DNA of 64,000 nucleotides, taken from positions 1,736,001 to 1,800,000 of the forward strand of contig NZ_PCOC01000001.1 of assembly GCF_002975205.1 (NCBI RefSeq), in the 5' to 3' direction. Origin of the DNA: Ochrobactrum vermis. GTDB taxonomy: Bacteria; Pseudomonadota; Alphaproteobacteria; Rhizobiales; Rhizobiaceae. The position numbers were made by a program, and so were the translations under genes. The notes beneath the pieces are model-generated. The model did not search any database, was not told where the DNA came from, and saw only the letters and a program-made list of their open reading frames with translations. Shown piece after piece: positions 16,408 to 25,123 of this stretch (position 1 is its first letter; the number at the start of each line of letters is the position of its first letter).

Positions 16408-17970
16408 TCAATTGATCCGGACAGTTACAAAACGCAGTTCTCCCGACCGGGAAGCCAGCATCAGAAGAGCATTCTTGCGCCCTTCGCGACGCAGCGCATC
16501 GATGCGCTTTTTCACATCGTCCGGTGACTTAACAGTTACCTGACCGATATCGACTATAACATCACCGGTTTCGATACGCTTCTCGCCGGCAGCGGAGCCA
16601 GGGGAGACGTAAAGAACCGCAACGCCCTCCACATCCTCGGCGATGCCAAACTCGCCACGAATATCGTCATTCAGTTCGCTGAGTTTCATTCCAAGCACGC
16701 TTGGGGCGGCGTCGCTCTTCTGTTCCTTTTTCGGTGTATCCGGTGTTTGCGTGCCTTCATCACCGCCCTCACCTTCGGGAACCGGCGCCTGATCCTCCGT
16801 CGCGGCCTCGGTACTCTTGTCGTCCTCGACCAGACGTCCGAGTTTCACTTTAATGGTCTTTTCCTCGCCCTGACGAACCACAACGATCTCGACGTCCTTG
16901 CCGACCGGGGTTTCCGCAACCAGTCGCGGCAGATCGCGAGCCTTGTCGACGGGCTTGCCTTCATAGCGGATCACGATGTCACCAGCTTCAATGGCCTTGT
17001 TGTCAACGCCGGAGTTTTCGATCAGCCCGGCAATCAGTGCGCCCTTGGCTTCCTTCAGTCCAAGGCTCTGGGCGATATCCTCGGTTACCGGCTGGATGCG
17101 TACGCCGAGCCAGCCACGGCGAACCTCGCCGAACTCCTTGAGCTGATCGATAACACCCACTGCCATTTCAGCAGGGATGGCAAAGCCGATACCGATAGAA
17201 CCGCCCGATGGCGAAATGATCGCCGTGTTGATGCCGATCACCTTGCCGTCCATGTCAAACAGCGGGCCACCGGAATTACCCCGATTGATGGCCGCATCAG
17301 TCTGGATGAAGTCGTCATAGGGACCGGAATTGATGTCACGCTTGCGGGCCGAGATGATGCCAGCAGTTACGGTTCCACCGAGCCCGAAGGGATTGCCGAT
17401 TGCAAGCACCCAATCGCCGATACGCGCTTTTTCCGAATTGCCGAACTGTACGGCCTTCAGCTTGTGCTTGGACGGGTCTACCTTGAGGATTGCCAGATCG
17501 GTCTTGATGTCTTTTCCAACCAGTTCGGCTTTCAGCTTGGAACCATCGTTGAAATTGACCTCGATCTCATCCGCATCCGCAATAACGTGATTGTTGGTGA
17601 CGATGAAGCCCTTTTCGGCATCGATGACGAAGCCGGACCCCAACGACTGGACCTTGCGCGATTCGTCGCCCTGCGCACCTTCCTTGTCACCGAAGAAGTC
17701 TTTGAAGTATTCCTGGAATGGAGAGCCCTCAGGCACCTGCGGCATCGGAACCGCGCCTTCACCTTCTCCATCTTCCTTGACGGTTTGCGAGGTCGATATG
17801 TTCACGACCGCATCAAGCAGCCCTTCAGCCAGATCGGCAACTGAAGCCGGTCCCTGAGCTGCGATTGCCGGAGGCGTTCCTACCGAAAGAGTGCCAGCGA
17901 CGGTCATCGCCCCCAATGCCACCGTTGCGAAAAGGGTGCGAACTAATCCCGCCTTTGGTGCAATTGCCAT
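16408..17970 (-). CDS. degP: Periplasmic serine protease Do (DegP/HtrA)
   Basis: A 520-residue HtrA protease with a Sec signal peptide (about 1-38, ending AIAA), a trypsin-like domain carrying H128 (TNNHVIAD), D158 (TDLAILKV) and S233 (GNSGGPL), and two PDZ domains (about 255-385 and 420-515) joined by an acidic, proline-rich linker. It degrades and refolds damaged envelope proteins. It is the last gene of the hflK-hflC-DUF2065 run, 120 bases after DUF2065, and is followed by a terminator. HflKC/degP neighbourhood is typical of this order of bacteria. Confidence 0.94.
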   Translation of the reverse strand: MAIAPKAGLVRTLFATVALGAMTVAGTLSVGTPPAIAAQGPASVADLAEGLLDAVVNISTSQTVKEDGEGEGAVPMPQVPEGSPFQEYFKDFFGDKEGAQGDESRKVQSLGSGFVIDAEKGFIVTNNHVIADADEIEVNFNDGSKLKAELVGKDIKTDLAILKVDPSKHKLKAVQFGNSEKARIGDWVLAIGNPFGLGGTVTAGIISARKRDINSGPYDDFIQTDAAINRGNSGGPLFDMDGKVIGINTAIISPSGGSIGIGFAIPAEMAVGVIDQLKEFGEVRRGWLGVRIQPVTEDIAQSLGLKEAKGALIAGLIENSGVDNKAIEAGDIVIRYEGKPVDKARDLPRLVAETPVGKDVEIVVVRQGEEKTIKVKLGRLVEDDKSTEAATEDQAPVPEGEGGDEGTQTPDTPKKEQKSDAAPSVLGMKLSELNDDIRGEFGIAEDVEGVAVLYVSPGSAAGEKRIETGDVIVDIGQVTVKSPDDVKKRIDALRREGRKNALLMLASRSGELRFVTVRIN

Positions 17971-18090
17971 GAAGCCCTGCTCCGTTCCTGTCTGCTTGCA
18001 GTCGTTTGATTAGCGATAAGTCGCTGCAAAATACGGCCTGTTTACGGCCCCGCATAGACTACAAACAATAAATAACAGAAGGAAAGCGGC

Positions 18091-18276
18091 TTATCCCCTG
18101 ACAAGCCAGACAATGCCAACGCCGATTGCAAGCGCCGCAATCCCGGCAATGCGTAACATGTTTTCGGGCGTCTCGCTTGCCTCGCGGGCAAGCTTCTTCG
18201 CCAAAAAAGGAAAGCCGCCGTAGAGCAGCCCTTCGAGAACGAAGAGAAGACCTACGGCGGCTAGAAAATCGCTCAT
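18091..18276 (-). CDS. DUF2065 family small membrane protein (YjeT-like)
   Basis: 61 residues with two hydrophobic helices: DFLAAVGLLFVLEGLLYGGF at the N-terminus and a C-terminal IAGIAALAIGVGIVWLV. This matches DUF2065, a family of tiny inner-membrane proteins commonly found next to hflC. No function is known; the position suggests a link with the HflKC complex. It starts 17 bases after the hflC stop and is probably translated from the same message. Confidence 0.85.
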   Translation of the reverse strand: MSDFLAAVGLLFVLEGLLYGGFPFLAKKLAREASETPENMLRIAGIAALAIGVGIVWLVRG

Positions 18277-18293
18277 GAGCGTTTGACCCGGTT

Positions 18294-19196
18294 TTACTGG
18301 GCAGGCGTTGCCAGCTTGCCGCCAGCATCACGGAAGAACTTGAAGAACTCCGAGTCCGGCGAAAGAACCAGCGTTGTATCCGGTGTTTCAAGCGCTTCAC
18401 GGTAAGCGGACATCGAACGATAGAAGGCAAAGAAACCAGGGTCCTTGCCTGCAGACCCGGCGAAGATTTCACTGCGCTGGGCGTCGCCTTCACCGCGAAG
18501 GATTTCCGATTCCTTGCGCGCTTCAGCGATCGTTTCCACGACCTGACGATCGGCGACAGCACGAATACGCTGGGCGGCTTCACGGCCACGGGCGCGCAGG
18601 CGCTCCGCTTCGGCGAGGCGCTCTGCCTTCATGCGGTCATAGGTCTGCTGCGAAACTTCAGCCGTCAGATCAGTCCGACGGATACGCACATCGGCAATCG
18701 TAAGGCCGAGTGACGTCGCATCCGGGCGAAGCTGGTCCCGGACTTCGCGCATCATGTCGCCACGTTCTTCCGAAAGTGCCGCTTCAAAACCGCGCTGACC
18801 GTAAACGCTACGCAACGCAGCATCGAGACGGGTGCGCAGACGCTGTTCGGCAAGCAGTGTGCTGCCCGAAACGGTTTCACGGAACTTGCGGGCATCGGTG
18901 ATACGATAGACGAGAAATGCATCGACGTCATAGAACTTGCCGCCCGAAACCTGAACGCGGATATCGTCCAGATCGAAGCGCAGCAGGCGATCATCGATCA
19001 ACTGCACCGTGTCAGCATCAAGGAACCCGAAAGGCAGCTTGAAATAGATGCCCGGTTCCGTCTTCACATCAACGATCTGACCGAAGCGAAGCACGATGGC
19101 CTGCTGACGTTCGGAAACGATGAATGTCGCGGAATAGATCAGGAAAGCGATGACGGCGATGATACCGCCAATGATTGGAAGTCTGTTCTGAGCCAT
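18294..19196 (-). CDS. hflC: HflC, regulator of FtsH protease
   Basis: A 300-residue SPFH/band 7 protein with one N-terminal transmembrane helix (about 7-26), the SPFH domain (about 27-200, with IYFKLPF and DDIRVQVSGGKFYDVDAF) and a helical C-terminal coil (about 200-250, rich in Arg, Ala and Glu). HflC and HflK form a cage around FtsH at the inner membrane and modulate degradation of membrane substrates. Its ATG overlaps the hflK stop by one base (TAATG), which indicates translational coupling. Confidence 0.95.
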   Translation of the reverse strand: MAQNRLPIIGGIIAVIAFLIYSATFIVSERQQAIVLRFGQIVDVKTEPGIYFKLPFGFLDADTVQLIDDRLLRFDLDDIRVQVSGGKFYDVDAFLVYRITDARKFRETVSGSTLLAEQRLRTRLDAALRSVYGQRGFEAALSEERGDMMREVRDQLRPDATSLGLTIADVRIRRTDLTAEVSQQTYDRMKAERLAEAERLRARGREAAQRIRAVADRQVVETIAEARKESEILRGEGDAQRSEIFAGSAGKDPGFFAFYRSMSAYREALETPDTTLVLSPDSEFFKFFRDAGGKLATPAQ

Positions 19197-20347
19197 TACT
19201 GGGCACCTCCGCTCGGGGTCGTCGTGGTCGCATTCACACCGGGGCGTGGCTGCTGGCGCATGAGTTCGTTCAGCGGCAGGTAAGGCACGACATCCTTTCC
19301 AGGTTCGACAATAACTTTCTTGGTACCCTTCAGCACCTGTTCCATCGTTTCGAGGAACAGACGATTGCGCGTCACTTCCGGCGCCTTCTGGTATTCACCC
19401 AGAACGGAGCTGAAACGCTGCGCCTCACCTTCCGCGTCCTGAACGACACGGTTCTTGTAAGCGGCTGCTTCTTCACGAAGCTGGGCTGCTTCACCGCGGG
19501 CCTGACCGAGCTTCTGGTTCGAATACTGGTTCGATTCTTCTACGAAACGATCTTCGTCCTGTTCGGCACGCTGAACTTCGTCGAAGGCATCGGCCACTTC
19601 ACGCGGCGGCGCTGCATCTTCGATGGATACGGCGTTGACCTGGATACCCGTCTTGTAGGTGTCAAGCGTCTGCTGAACGATATCGCGTACGCTCGCTGCA
19701 ATGGCCGAACGGTTGTCGCGGAAAACGTCCTGAGCCGGGCGACGACCGACGATTTCGCGGATCGCGCTTTCGGAAACCTGCTGCACCATCGCATCGGGAT
19801 TATCGACGTTAAACAGATACGCCTGCGGATCCGATACGCGGTAAAGAACCGAAAACTGAACGTTGACGATGTTCTGGTCGCCGGTCAGCATGAGGCCCTG
19901 CGTCGCGCTCCGGTTGCCCTGCCCGCCAATATTGATCTGCTTCTCGACAATCTGCGCCTTTTCATAGGTTTCGATCGGCCACCAATGGAAATGTAGGCCA
20001 GGACCGGACACTTCTGCCTTCGGCTTGCCAAAACGCAGTTCGACGGCGAGTTCATCAGGCTGCACGGTGTAGATGGACTGATAAAGCCAAAAACCCAAAA
20101 CGGCCGCGCCGATGAGGAAAAGAACGCCGCGATTGCTGCCGCCCTTGCCACCACCACCGGGGAAGACCTGCTTCAGACGATCTTGTCCTTTACGCAGAAT
20201 ATCTTCGAGATCAGGTGGTGTGTTCTGGCCGCCGCCACGTGGGCCCTTGGGTCCTTGTCCCCAGGGGCCACCGTTATTGTTGTTATTGTTGTTATCGCCG
20301 CCGCCGCCCCATGGGCCGCCGCCACCATTCTGATTACTCCAGGGCAT
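19196..20347 (-). CDS. hflK: HflK, regulator of FtsH protease
   Basis: A 383-residue SPFH/band 7 protein, the partner of HflC. The N-terminal 50 residues are rich in Gly, Asn and Pro, including seven Asn in a row; one transmembrane helix follows (about 78-94), then the SPFH domain (about 95-290) and a C-terminal coiled coil ending in a Pro/Thr-rich tail. The ATG at 20347 is chosen because GAGG lies five bases upstream; an in-frame GTG at 20353 is an alternative. It is 125 bases downstream of folA and shares the strand with thyA-folA. Confidence 0.94.
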   Translation of the reverse strand: MPWSNQNGGGGPWGGGGDNNNNNNNGGPWGQGPKGPRGGGQNTPPDLEDILRKGQDRLKQVFPGGGGKGGSNRGVLFLIGAAVLGFWLYQSIYTVQPDELAVELRFGKPKAEVSGPGLHFHWWPIETYEKAQIVEKQINIGGQGNRSATQGLMLTGDQNIVNVQFSVLYRVSDPQAYLFNVDNPDAMVQQVSESAIREIVGRRPAQDVFRDNRSAIAASVRDIVQQTLDTYKTGIQVNAVSIEDAAPPREVADAFDEVQRAEQDEDRFVEESNQYSNQKLGQARGEAAQLREEAAAYKNRVVQDAEGEAQRFSSVLGEYQKAPEVTRNRLFLETMEQVLKGTKKVIVEPGKDVVPYLPLNELMRQQPRPGVNATTTTPSGGAQ

Positions 20348-20365
20348 CCTCACCTCTCGTCCAGG

Positions 20366-20395
20366 TGACGGGAAAGCGAGCTGCCACTCCCGTCA
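20366..20395. other. Hairpin in the folA-hflK spacer
   Basis: An 8-bp perfect stem, TGACGGGA (20366-20373) with its complement (20388-20395), and a 14-base loop just before the hflK ribosome site. No T run follows, so it is not a normal terminator. It may affect RNA processing or hflK translation. Confidence 0.4.
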
Positions 20396-20472
20396 TCAAC
20401 TAATGTTTCCGTTTTATAGGCATCGCGAGGTCCGCTTTCAACGCGAAGACGCCAAAATTCGTGAACTATGCT

Positions 20473-20997
20473 TTACACAGCACGTTTTTCGTACACGAAA
20501 TAGCACGTTGGATGGCTATCCTTCTCTCCGGCGGGCACATCCTCCTGCGAAACGACGTGCCACAGTTTCGGATCGATTTCTGGAAAGTGTGTGTCTCCGT
20601 CGATCTTGGCTAGAACACGGGTCAGGTGAATTTGGTCCGCGAGAGGCAAAGCCTGCGCATAAATCTTCCCGCCGCCTATAATGCAAACTTCCCCTGCACC
20701 CATGTCAACAGCCAGCCTTCGCCCGAGCGCGATTGCATCCTCGAGAGAACCGGCAATGCTCGCACCTTCAATCTGAAATCCGCTGTCCCTTGTCACCACG
20801 ATGTTGGGCCGTTCCGGCAGGGGCCGCCCGATGGATTCCCAGGTCCGTCGCCCCATGATAACCGGCTTGCCGAGCGTCAGCGCCTTGAAGCGCTTGAGAT
20901 CGGTTGAAAGCCGCCACGGCATGTCATTATCACGCCCGATAACACCGTTTTCGGCGGCAGCAACAATGATCGAAACTATCGGTTCTTGTATGGACAT
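20473..20997 (-). CDS. folA: Dihydrofolate reductase
   Basis: A 174-residue DHFR that reduces dihydrofolate to tetrahydrofolate with NADPH. The N-terminal strand IVAAAENGVIGRDNDMPWRL contains the substrate-binding Trp/Asp segment; KPVIMGRRTWESIGRPLP binds NADPH, and CIIGGGKIYAQAL is the second cofactor loop. The length is normal. It starts eight bases after the thyA stop and replenishes the folate that ThyA oxidises. Downstream hflK follows on the same strand. Confidence 0.95.
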   Translation of the reverse strand: MSIQEPIVSIIVAAAENGVIGRDNDMPWRLSTDLKRFKALTLGKPVIMGRRTWESIGRPLPERPNIVVTRDSGFQIEGASIAGSLEDAIALGRRLAVDMGAGEVCIIGGGKIYAQALPLADQIHLTRVLAKIDGDTHFPEIDPKLWHVVSQEDVPAGEKDSHPTCYFVYEKRAV

Positions 20998-21005
20998 TGG
21001 ATGCC

Positions 21006-21800
21006 TCAGACAGCAATCGGCGCTTTGATCGTCGGATCGGCCTCATAGCCCTCAAGCTGGAAATCCTCAAAGCGGAAGCCAAAAAGATCCTTCACTTCAG
21101 GATTGATCCACATTTTCGGCAATTTCTTCGGTGTCCGGGTAAGTTGCAGACGCGCCTGGTCGAAATGATTGGCGTAAATATGCGCGTCACCAAGCGTGTG
21201 CACGAACTCTCCCGGCTTCAAACCGGCAACTTGTGCGATCATCATCGTCAGTAGAGCATAGGAGGCGATATTGAACGGCACGCCCAGAAATATATCCGCC
21301 GAGCGCTGATAGAGCTGGCAGGAGAGTTTACCGTTGGCAACATAGAACTGGAAAAGACAGTGGCATGGCGGCAACGCCATTTCATCGACCAATGCCGGAT
21401 TCCACGCCGATACAATCAGACGCCGCGAATTGGGATTTCCATGCAACATCTTCAGGAGATTCGCGATCTGATCGATGTGACGGCCATCCGGCGCAGGCCA
21501 TGAGCGCCACTGATAGCCATAGACCGGCCCGAGATCGCCATTGTCATCCGCCCATTCGTCCCAGATCGAGACGCCATTCTCCTTCAGATAGGCGATATTC
21601 GTATCGCCCTTCAGAAACCAGAGCAGCTCATGGATGATCGAGCGCAGGTGAAGCTTCTTGGTCGTCAGAACCGGGAAGCCCTCTTCGAGATTGAAGCGCA
21701 TCTGATACCCGAAAACCGACCGCGTACCTGTGCCCGTACGGTCGCCACGGTCGACGCCGTTATCGAGCACATGTTGAAGAAGATTGAGATAGGTGCGCAT
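21006..21800 (-). CDS. thyA: Thymidylate synthase ThyA
   Basis: A 264-residue enzyme that methylates dUMP to dTMP with methylene-tetrahydrofolate. The catalytic Cys is C146 in [29 protein letters not shown] near 21-36 binds the phosphate and GDAHIYANH is present. The length equals that of the E. coli enzyme. It is the first gene of the thyA-folA-hflKC run; a terminator for the upstream DUF2853 gene lies 43 bases before its start. Confidence 0.96.
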   Translation of the reverse strand: MRTYLNLLQHVLDNGVDRGDRTGTGTRSVFGYQMRFNLEEGFPVLTTKKLHLRSIIHELLWFLKGDTNIAYLKENGVSIWDEWADDNGDLGPVYGYQWRSWPAPDGRHIDQIANLLKMLHGNPNSRRLIVSAWNPALVDEMALPPCHCLFQFYVANGKLSCQLYQRSADIFLGVPFNIASYALLTMMIAQVAGLKPGEFVHTLGDAHIYANHFDQARLQLTRTPKKLPKMWINPEVKDLFGFRFEDFQLEGYEADPTIKAPIAV

Positions 21801-21842
21801 GGGGGGATGATCCAGAACCGATTCGTTTCGAGTCCACTATAA

Positions 21843-21870
21843 AGAAAAACCCCGGTGTGAGGCACCGGGG
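21843..21870 (-). terminator. Rho-independent terminator after the DUF2853 gene
   Basis: A perfect 8-bp stem, CCCCGGTG (21850-21857) with its complement (21863-21870), has a five-base loop; the minus strand then reads TTTTTCTTT. It lies 27 bases past the DUF2853 stop and isolates it from thyA. Confidence 0.88.
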
Positions 21871-21896
21871 CTTCGGATTCAGAAAATCGCTGTGGA

Positions 21897-22208
21897 TCAG
21901 AGGCTGCCGAGTTTTCCGAGCTGCTTGGCGACCAGATAATAGAAGGTGACGCGATTCTTGTTGCGATCGCCCTTCATGACGTCAGCAACATGCGCAACCA
22001 CTTCATCGCCCTTGGCTTCGTCGTCGATGCCGAGTTTCTTGGCAACCCAGTTGGTGCGAACGCGCTTCAATTCTTCCGGGTCCGTTGCCGAAACGAGCGA
22101 GGAATCGCGATTGCGCAGCGCAATGCCCAGATGCTTGACGATCTTATCGACTACAGCTTCATCGGCACCGGCATCGTAGCGACGGACATCCGCGAGATAT
22201 TCACTCAT
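21897..22208 (-). CDS. DUF2853 family protein
   Basis: A 103-residue soluble helical protein matching DUF2853, with DEAVVDKIVKHLGIALRNRD and VRTNWVAKKLGID as conserved parts. The function is unknown. An upstream ATG at 22241 is open, but 22208 is chosen because GGAGAG is correctly spaced before it and the family sequence starts MSEYLADV. It is a single-gene unit divergent from ssrA and ended by a strong terminator. Confidence 0.85.
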   Translation of the reverse strand: MSEYLADVRRYDAGADEAVVDKIVKHLGIALRNRDSSLVSATDPEELKRVRTNWVAKKLGIDDEAKGDEVVAHVADVMKGDRNKNRVTFYYLVAKQLGKLGSL

Positions 22209-22400
22209 ATATCCACTCTCCTTCGAATGGGGCATCAGCACCCCGTTTCAGCCCACGGAACCCGGCTATATAAAAATTTGCTTGCCGACCCCGATATGTT
22301 GCGAGGATTGACCAGCAAAAGCGGGCTGTCAATGAAAAATGAACGCAGTGGTCGATCGTTAGGGTCCGTAAGCAAAACCCGTTAAAAACTGCGCCCCCTC

Positions 22401-22429
22401 TTCCAATCACATTCATCCGCGCCTATATA
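22401..22429 (+). promoter_or_regulatory. Candidate ssrA promoter
   Basis: TTCCAA (22401-22406) and TATATA (22424-22429) are 17 bases apart, which would start the RNA at about 22436, just before the acceptor piece. The -35 match is only partial. Confidence 0.4.
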
Positions 22430-22635
22430 CGGCGTGTCGGCGCAAGCTGACTATGGTGATAAACGGACGGTGTAATAAACCTATTGGACCCGGGGGCGGT
22501 ACCCGGCGCCTCCACCAGAATACAGATCAATCAAACGGTTTGTGTTGTGGCGGGGGCGAAACAGGATCGACAAGGGTGTAAAGATCGCTCTTTTACTCGG
22601 CATGATACCACCGTTATCGGGTCAATTGAGTAGTT

Positions 22636-22677
22636 GCAAATGACAACAAAGCTCAGGGTTATGCTCTCGCTGCCTAA
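22636..22677 (+). CDS. Proteolysis tag encoded by tmRNA
   Basis: The resume codon GCA (22636) begins ANDNKAQGYALAA, ended by TAA (22675-22677). The ALAA end is the ClpX recognition site and the AND-N part is where SspB binds; sspB is 2.4 kb downstream. This is not an independent gene. Confidence 0.9.
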   Translation, partial: ANDNKAQGYALAA

Positions 22678-22735
22678 TGGCGGTGCGGGAAACCCACTCT
22701 AAAGTCCTTAGGGTTAGCACCTTAAGGCGGGGTTC

Positions 22736-22761
22736 GGAGGCACCTGGCAACAGAAGCCTCC
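22736..22761 (+). terminator. Hairpin at the end of ssrA
   Basis: GGAGGC (22736-22741) pairs with GCCTCC (22756-22761) and is followed by ACTTTCCCTTTC. It is either the terminator or the last helix of the coding piece. The convergent transporter gene ends 20 bases further. Confidence 0.55.
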
Positions 22762-22780
22762 ACTTTCCCTTTCAGATAAT

Positions 22781-23992
22781 CTATGCAGCCGCAGCTTCCG
22801 TATCGAGCTCGCTTGCCTTGCGCGAAAGAACGATCTGCGTCAGCACAAAGGCCGTGAGCGCACAACCGGCAATCCCACCGGTCATCGGCAGAGCCGTTCC
22901 ATCAAAGAACGAACCGGTCACGCCAATCGCCACCCCGCCAATCACGAAATGCAACGTACCCATCAGAGCAGATGCAGTTCCTGCAATCTCACCGTGATCT
23001 TCAAGAGCAAGCACCGCCGTTGTCGGGATGACGAGGCCTAAGAAGCCATAACCCACGAACAGGAAGCCAGCGATCAGCCATAGCGACTGATGCCCCATGA
23101 GTGCGGCTGCGAACATGGCGAGCATTGCCGCTGCAAATCCCGAAACCGCGAATCGCATGACACGACGAAGCCCAAAGCGCGATCCAAGCCATCCATTTAG
23201 CTGTGAAACACCGAAAAACGACACCGCATTGGCCGAAAAGGCCATCGCATACTGCGTCGGCGTCAGCCCGTAATGATCGATCAGCACGAACGAAGAATTG
23301 GCAAGATAGACAAAGAAGGAAGCAATGCCAAAGCCGCCGACGGAAACCAGCCCGAGGAAATAGCGATCCTTCAGCAGGCGACCATAACCGCGCAAAGCGG
23401 TACCGAGATTGCTTTCAAGGCGTGCTTCGGCCGTCCGCGTCTCCTTCTGCGCTGTTGCCACCAGAACGATTCCGATAGCAGCAGCGACCAGAACAGCCCA
23501 GAAAACACCCCGCCAGCCAAAGAAGCTGATGATGATCGAGCCGGTCAGCGGTGCCAGGATCGGTGAAATGGAGAAGACGAGCATCAAAAGCGACATAAGA
23601 CGCGCTGCCTCGACACCTGTGTGAAGGTCGCGCACAACAGCGCGCGGAATAACCATGCCTGCAGCAGCCCCTAGCCCCTGCACGAAACGGAAAAGCACCA
23701 GCACATCTATATCCGTCGCCAGAGCAGAACCGATGCTGCCGATACCGAACAGCACCAGACCACCATAAAGCGGGAGTTTACGCCCGACCATGTCGGACAG
23801 CGGCCCGCAGAAAAGCTGCGCAACCGCGAGAGCAATGAAAAAGGCCAGAAGGCTCATCTGCACGGCACCTGTTTCCGCATGCAAATCGGCGGCAATGGTG
23901 GGCAGAGCTGGCAGATACATATCGATCGCAAATGGGCCAATGGCGGAAAGAAGGCCAAGAACAATGGCATTGCGCACAAGACTGGAAGCCAT
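22781..23992 (-). CDS. Bcr/CflA-type multidrug efflux MFS transporter
   Basis: A 403-residue inner-membrane protein with about twelve helices. The Bcr/CflA group signature is at the start, IGPFAIDMYLPALPTIAADL, and the MFS motif A is GPLSDMVGRKLPLYGG between helices 2 and 3. Members export drugs and other small molecules with protons. It is divergent from a TetR regulator (24288) with 295 bases between them that hold overlapping palindromes, so it is the likely target of that regulator. Its 3' end faces ssrA. Confidence 0.9.
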   Translation of the reverse strand: MASSLVRNAIVLGLLSAIGPFAIDMYLPALPTIAADLHAETGAVQMSLLAFFIALAVAQLFCGPLSDMVGRKLPLYGGLVLFGIGSIGSALATDIDVLVLFRFVQGLGAAAGMVIPRAVVRDLHTGVEAARLMSLLMLVFSISPILAPLTGSIIISFFGWRGVFWAVLVAAAIGIVLVATAQKETRTAEARLESNLGTALRGYGRLLKDRYFLGLVSVGGFGIASFFVYLANSSFVLIDHYGLTPTQYAMAFSANAVSFFGVSQLNGWLGSRFGLRRVMRFAVSGFAAAMLAMFAAALMGHQSLWLIAGFLFVGYGFLGLVIPTTAVLALEDHGEIAGTASALMGTLHFVIGGVAIGVTGSFFDGTALPMTGGIAGCALTAFVLTQIVLSRKASELDTEAAAA

Positions 23993-24213
23993 GGGGGACG
24001 CGCTTTCATCAATGTTTCGTGAGATTCCCGCACCGATTATCGGATCTCCGGTTTTGCTTGGGAGAATGGCACCATCGGGCTCGCAAAATCGGCACAGGAC
24101 AGATAAATACTTGTATTCACTACAAGTTTTCTTTTCAGTTTGATGATATCGACCCGTTTTTCAATGTGGCCGACACTTGAAAAGTCAGTAGCGAAAGGCA
24201 TTCTATACGCAAC

Positions 24214-24242
24214 GTCAAAACAGTTTTGACACTGATGTCAAA
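24214..24242. promoter_or_regulatory. Overlapping palindromes, probable TetR operator
   Basis: GTCAAAAC, one base, GTTTTGAC (24214-24230) is a perfect inverted repeat. It overlaps a second one, TTTGACA, CTGA, TGTCAAA (24225-24242). A third, imperfect half-site pair (TTAGACA and TTGTCCAA) lies at about 24243-24261. They lie 46-74 bases before the TetR start and on the transporter side too, so one complex could repress both genes. Confidence 0.6.
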
Positions 24243-24287
24243 TTAGACACCATTGTCCAAAACGTCAAGCTATCTTATGTTGGAGTT

Positions 24288-24983
24288 ATGAAGCCTACTG
24301 ACATATTTGACATGGCCGTTCTGCCCGAGAAGCGCGCTGTATCCGACAAGGGCCTGAACTCCGCGGCAATCAAGCCCGGGCAATGCATGAAGCGCGACTT
24401 CATTTTGTGCTCTGCAGCGCGTGTTTTCAATCGCGACGGGTTTCAGGGTGCCAGCATCGACCTTATCGCCAATGAAGCAGGTGTTTCGCGCCAGACGATC
24501 TACAACCATTATCGCGACAAGGAAGCGTTGCTTTCCGCTGTCGTCGAAGATGCGCTTGCGCGGATGAATGCGAGCCTTTTCGCAGTCCTGGCCTCTTTTC
24601 CACAGACGGGAGAGAATCTGGAGCAGGATCTCGTGGCTTTTTCCATCCGCATGAGCCGGAACTGCATTTACGATTCGTCCGGCGCGTTCCTACGCAAGAT
24701 CATGCAGGCCAACGAGACCAACCTGCCGCTTGCAGCGAGTATCTGCAATACGAAAGGCCCCGCACAGGCTATTCCCGCTATAGCAGCACGTCTGGCACGT
24801 CTGGCGATGGATGGACATCTGCGCGTTGACGATCCGGACCTCGCCGCCCGCCATTTCATGGCGCTGATCAATGCTGATACGCATTACCATATGCTGACCG
24901 GTCAAAGCATAGATGACGCAATCATCGAGAAGAGTGCCGTTAATGGGGTGCGCACGTTCCTGATGGCTTTCGGACGCGGATAG
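24288..24983 (+). CDS. TetR/AcrR family regulator of the adjacent efflux gene (probable)
   Basis: A 231-residue protein with a TetR helix-turn-helix at about 36-82 (ASIDLIANEAGVSRQTIYNH then YRDKEALLSAVV) and a C-terminal ligand-binding/dimerisation domain of the TetR_C_7/AefR-like kind. The N-terminal 30 residues before the DNA-binding domain are unusual in length and rich in charged residues; a later ATG at 24312 would also leave the fold intact. It is divergent from the Bcr/CflA transporter and preceded by palindromic operators. Repression of the transporter and itself is inferred from this layout. Confidence 0.86.
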   Translation: MKPTDIFDMAVLPEKRAVSDKGLNSAAIKPGQCMKRDFILCSAARVFNRDGFQGASIDLIANEAGVSRQTIYNHYRDKEALLSAVVEDALARMNASLFAVLASFPQTGENLEQDLVAFSIRMSRNCIYDSSGAFLRKIMQANETNLPLAASICNTKGPAQAIPAIAARLARLAMDGHLRVDDPDLAARHFMALINADTHYHMLTGQSIDDAIIEKSAVNGVRTFLMAFGRG

Positions 24984-25123
24984 GATAACACCCTTTTATT
25001 GCGCTCAAAAGTTGCGTATTTTTCTGTCATAGATACCGCCTGTCGCTATTTCAGGTCATATATCATCAGTTCCTGCGAGAACGAACTTGACATCGACCTC
25101 CGAATCCGTGGGATAAGCAAACC

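Larger units (their letters stand above)
22431..22762 (+). ncRNA. ssrA: tmRNA, two-piece circularly permuted form
   Basis: The gene is arranged backwards compared with one-piece tmRNA. First comes the acceptor piece, with a T-arm-like region and a 3' end CGCCTCC followed by ACCA (ending at 22517). A spacer of about 34 bases follows, then the coding piece, which begins GGGGGCGAAACAGG at 22552. GGGGGCG pairs with CGCCTCC over seven positions (one G-U) to make the acceptor stem. The mRNA-like part (22636-22677) reads ANDNKAQGYALAA and TAA. A GGAGGC hairpin (22736-22761) ends the gene. tmRNA frees stalled ribosomes and tags their products for ClpXP. Outer ends are estimates. Confidence 0.9.

Noticed and set aside
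22677..22997. Plus-strand frame beginning at the tmRNA stop codon
   Set aside because: It starts inside the tmRNA coding piece and runs over the end of the transporter gene; no family.
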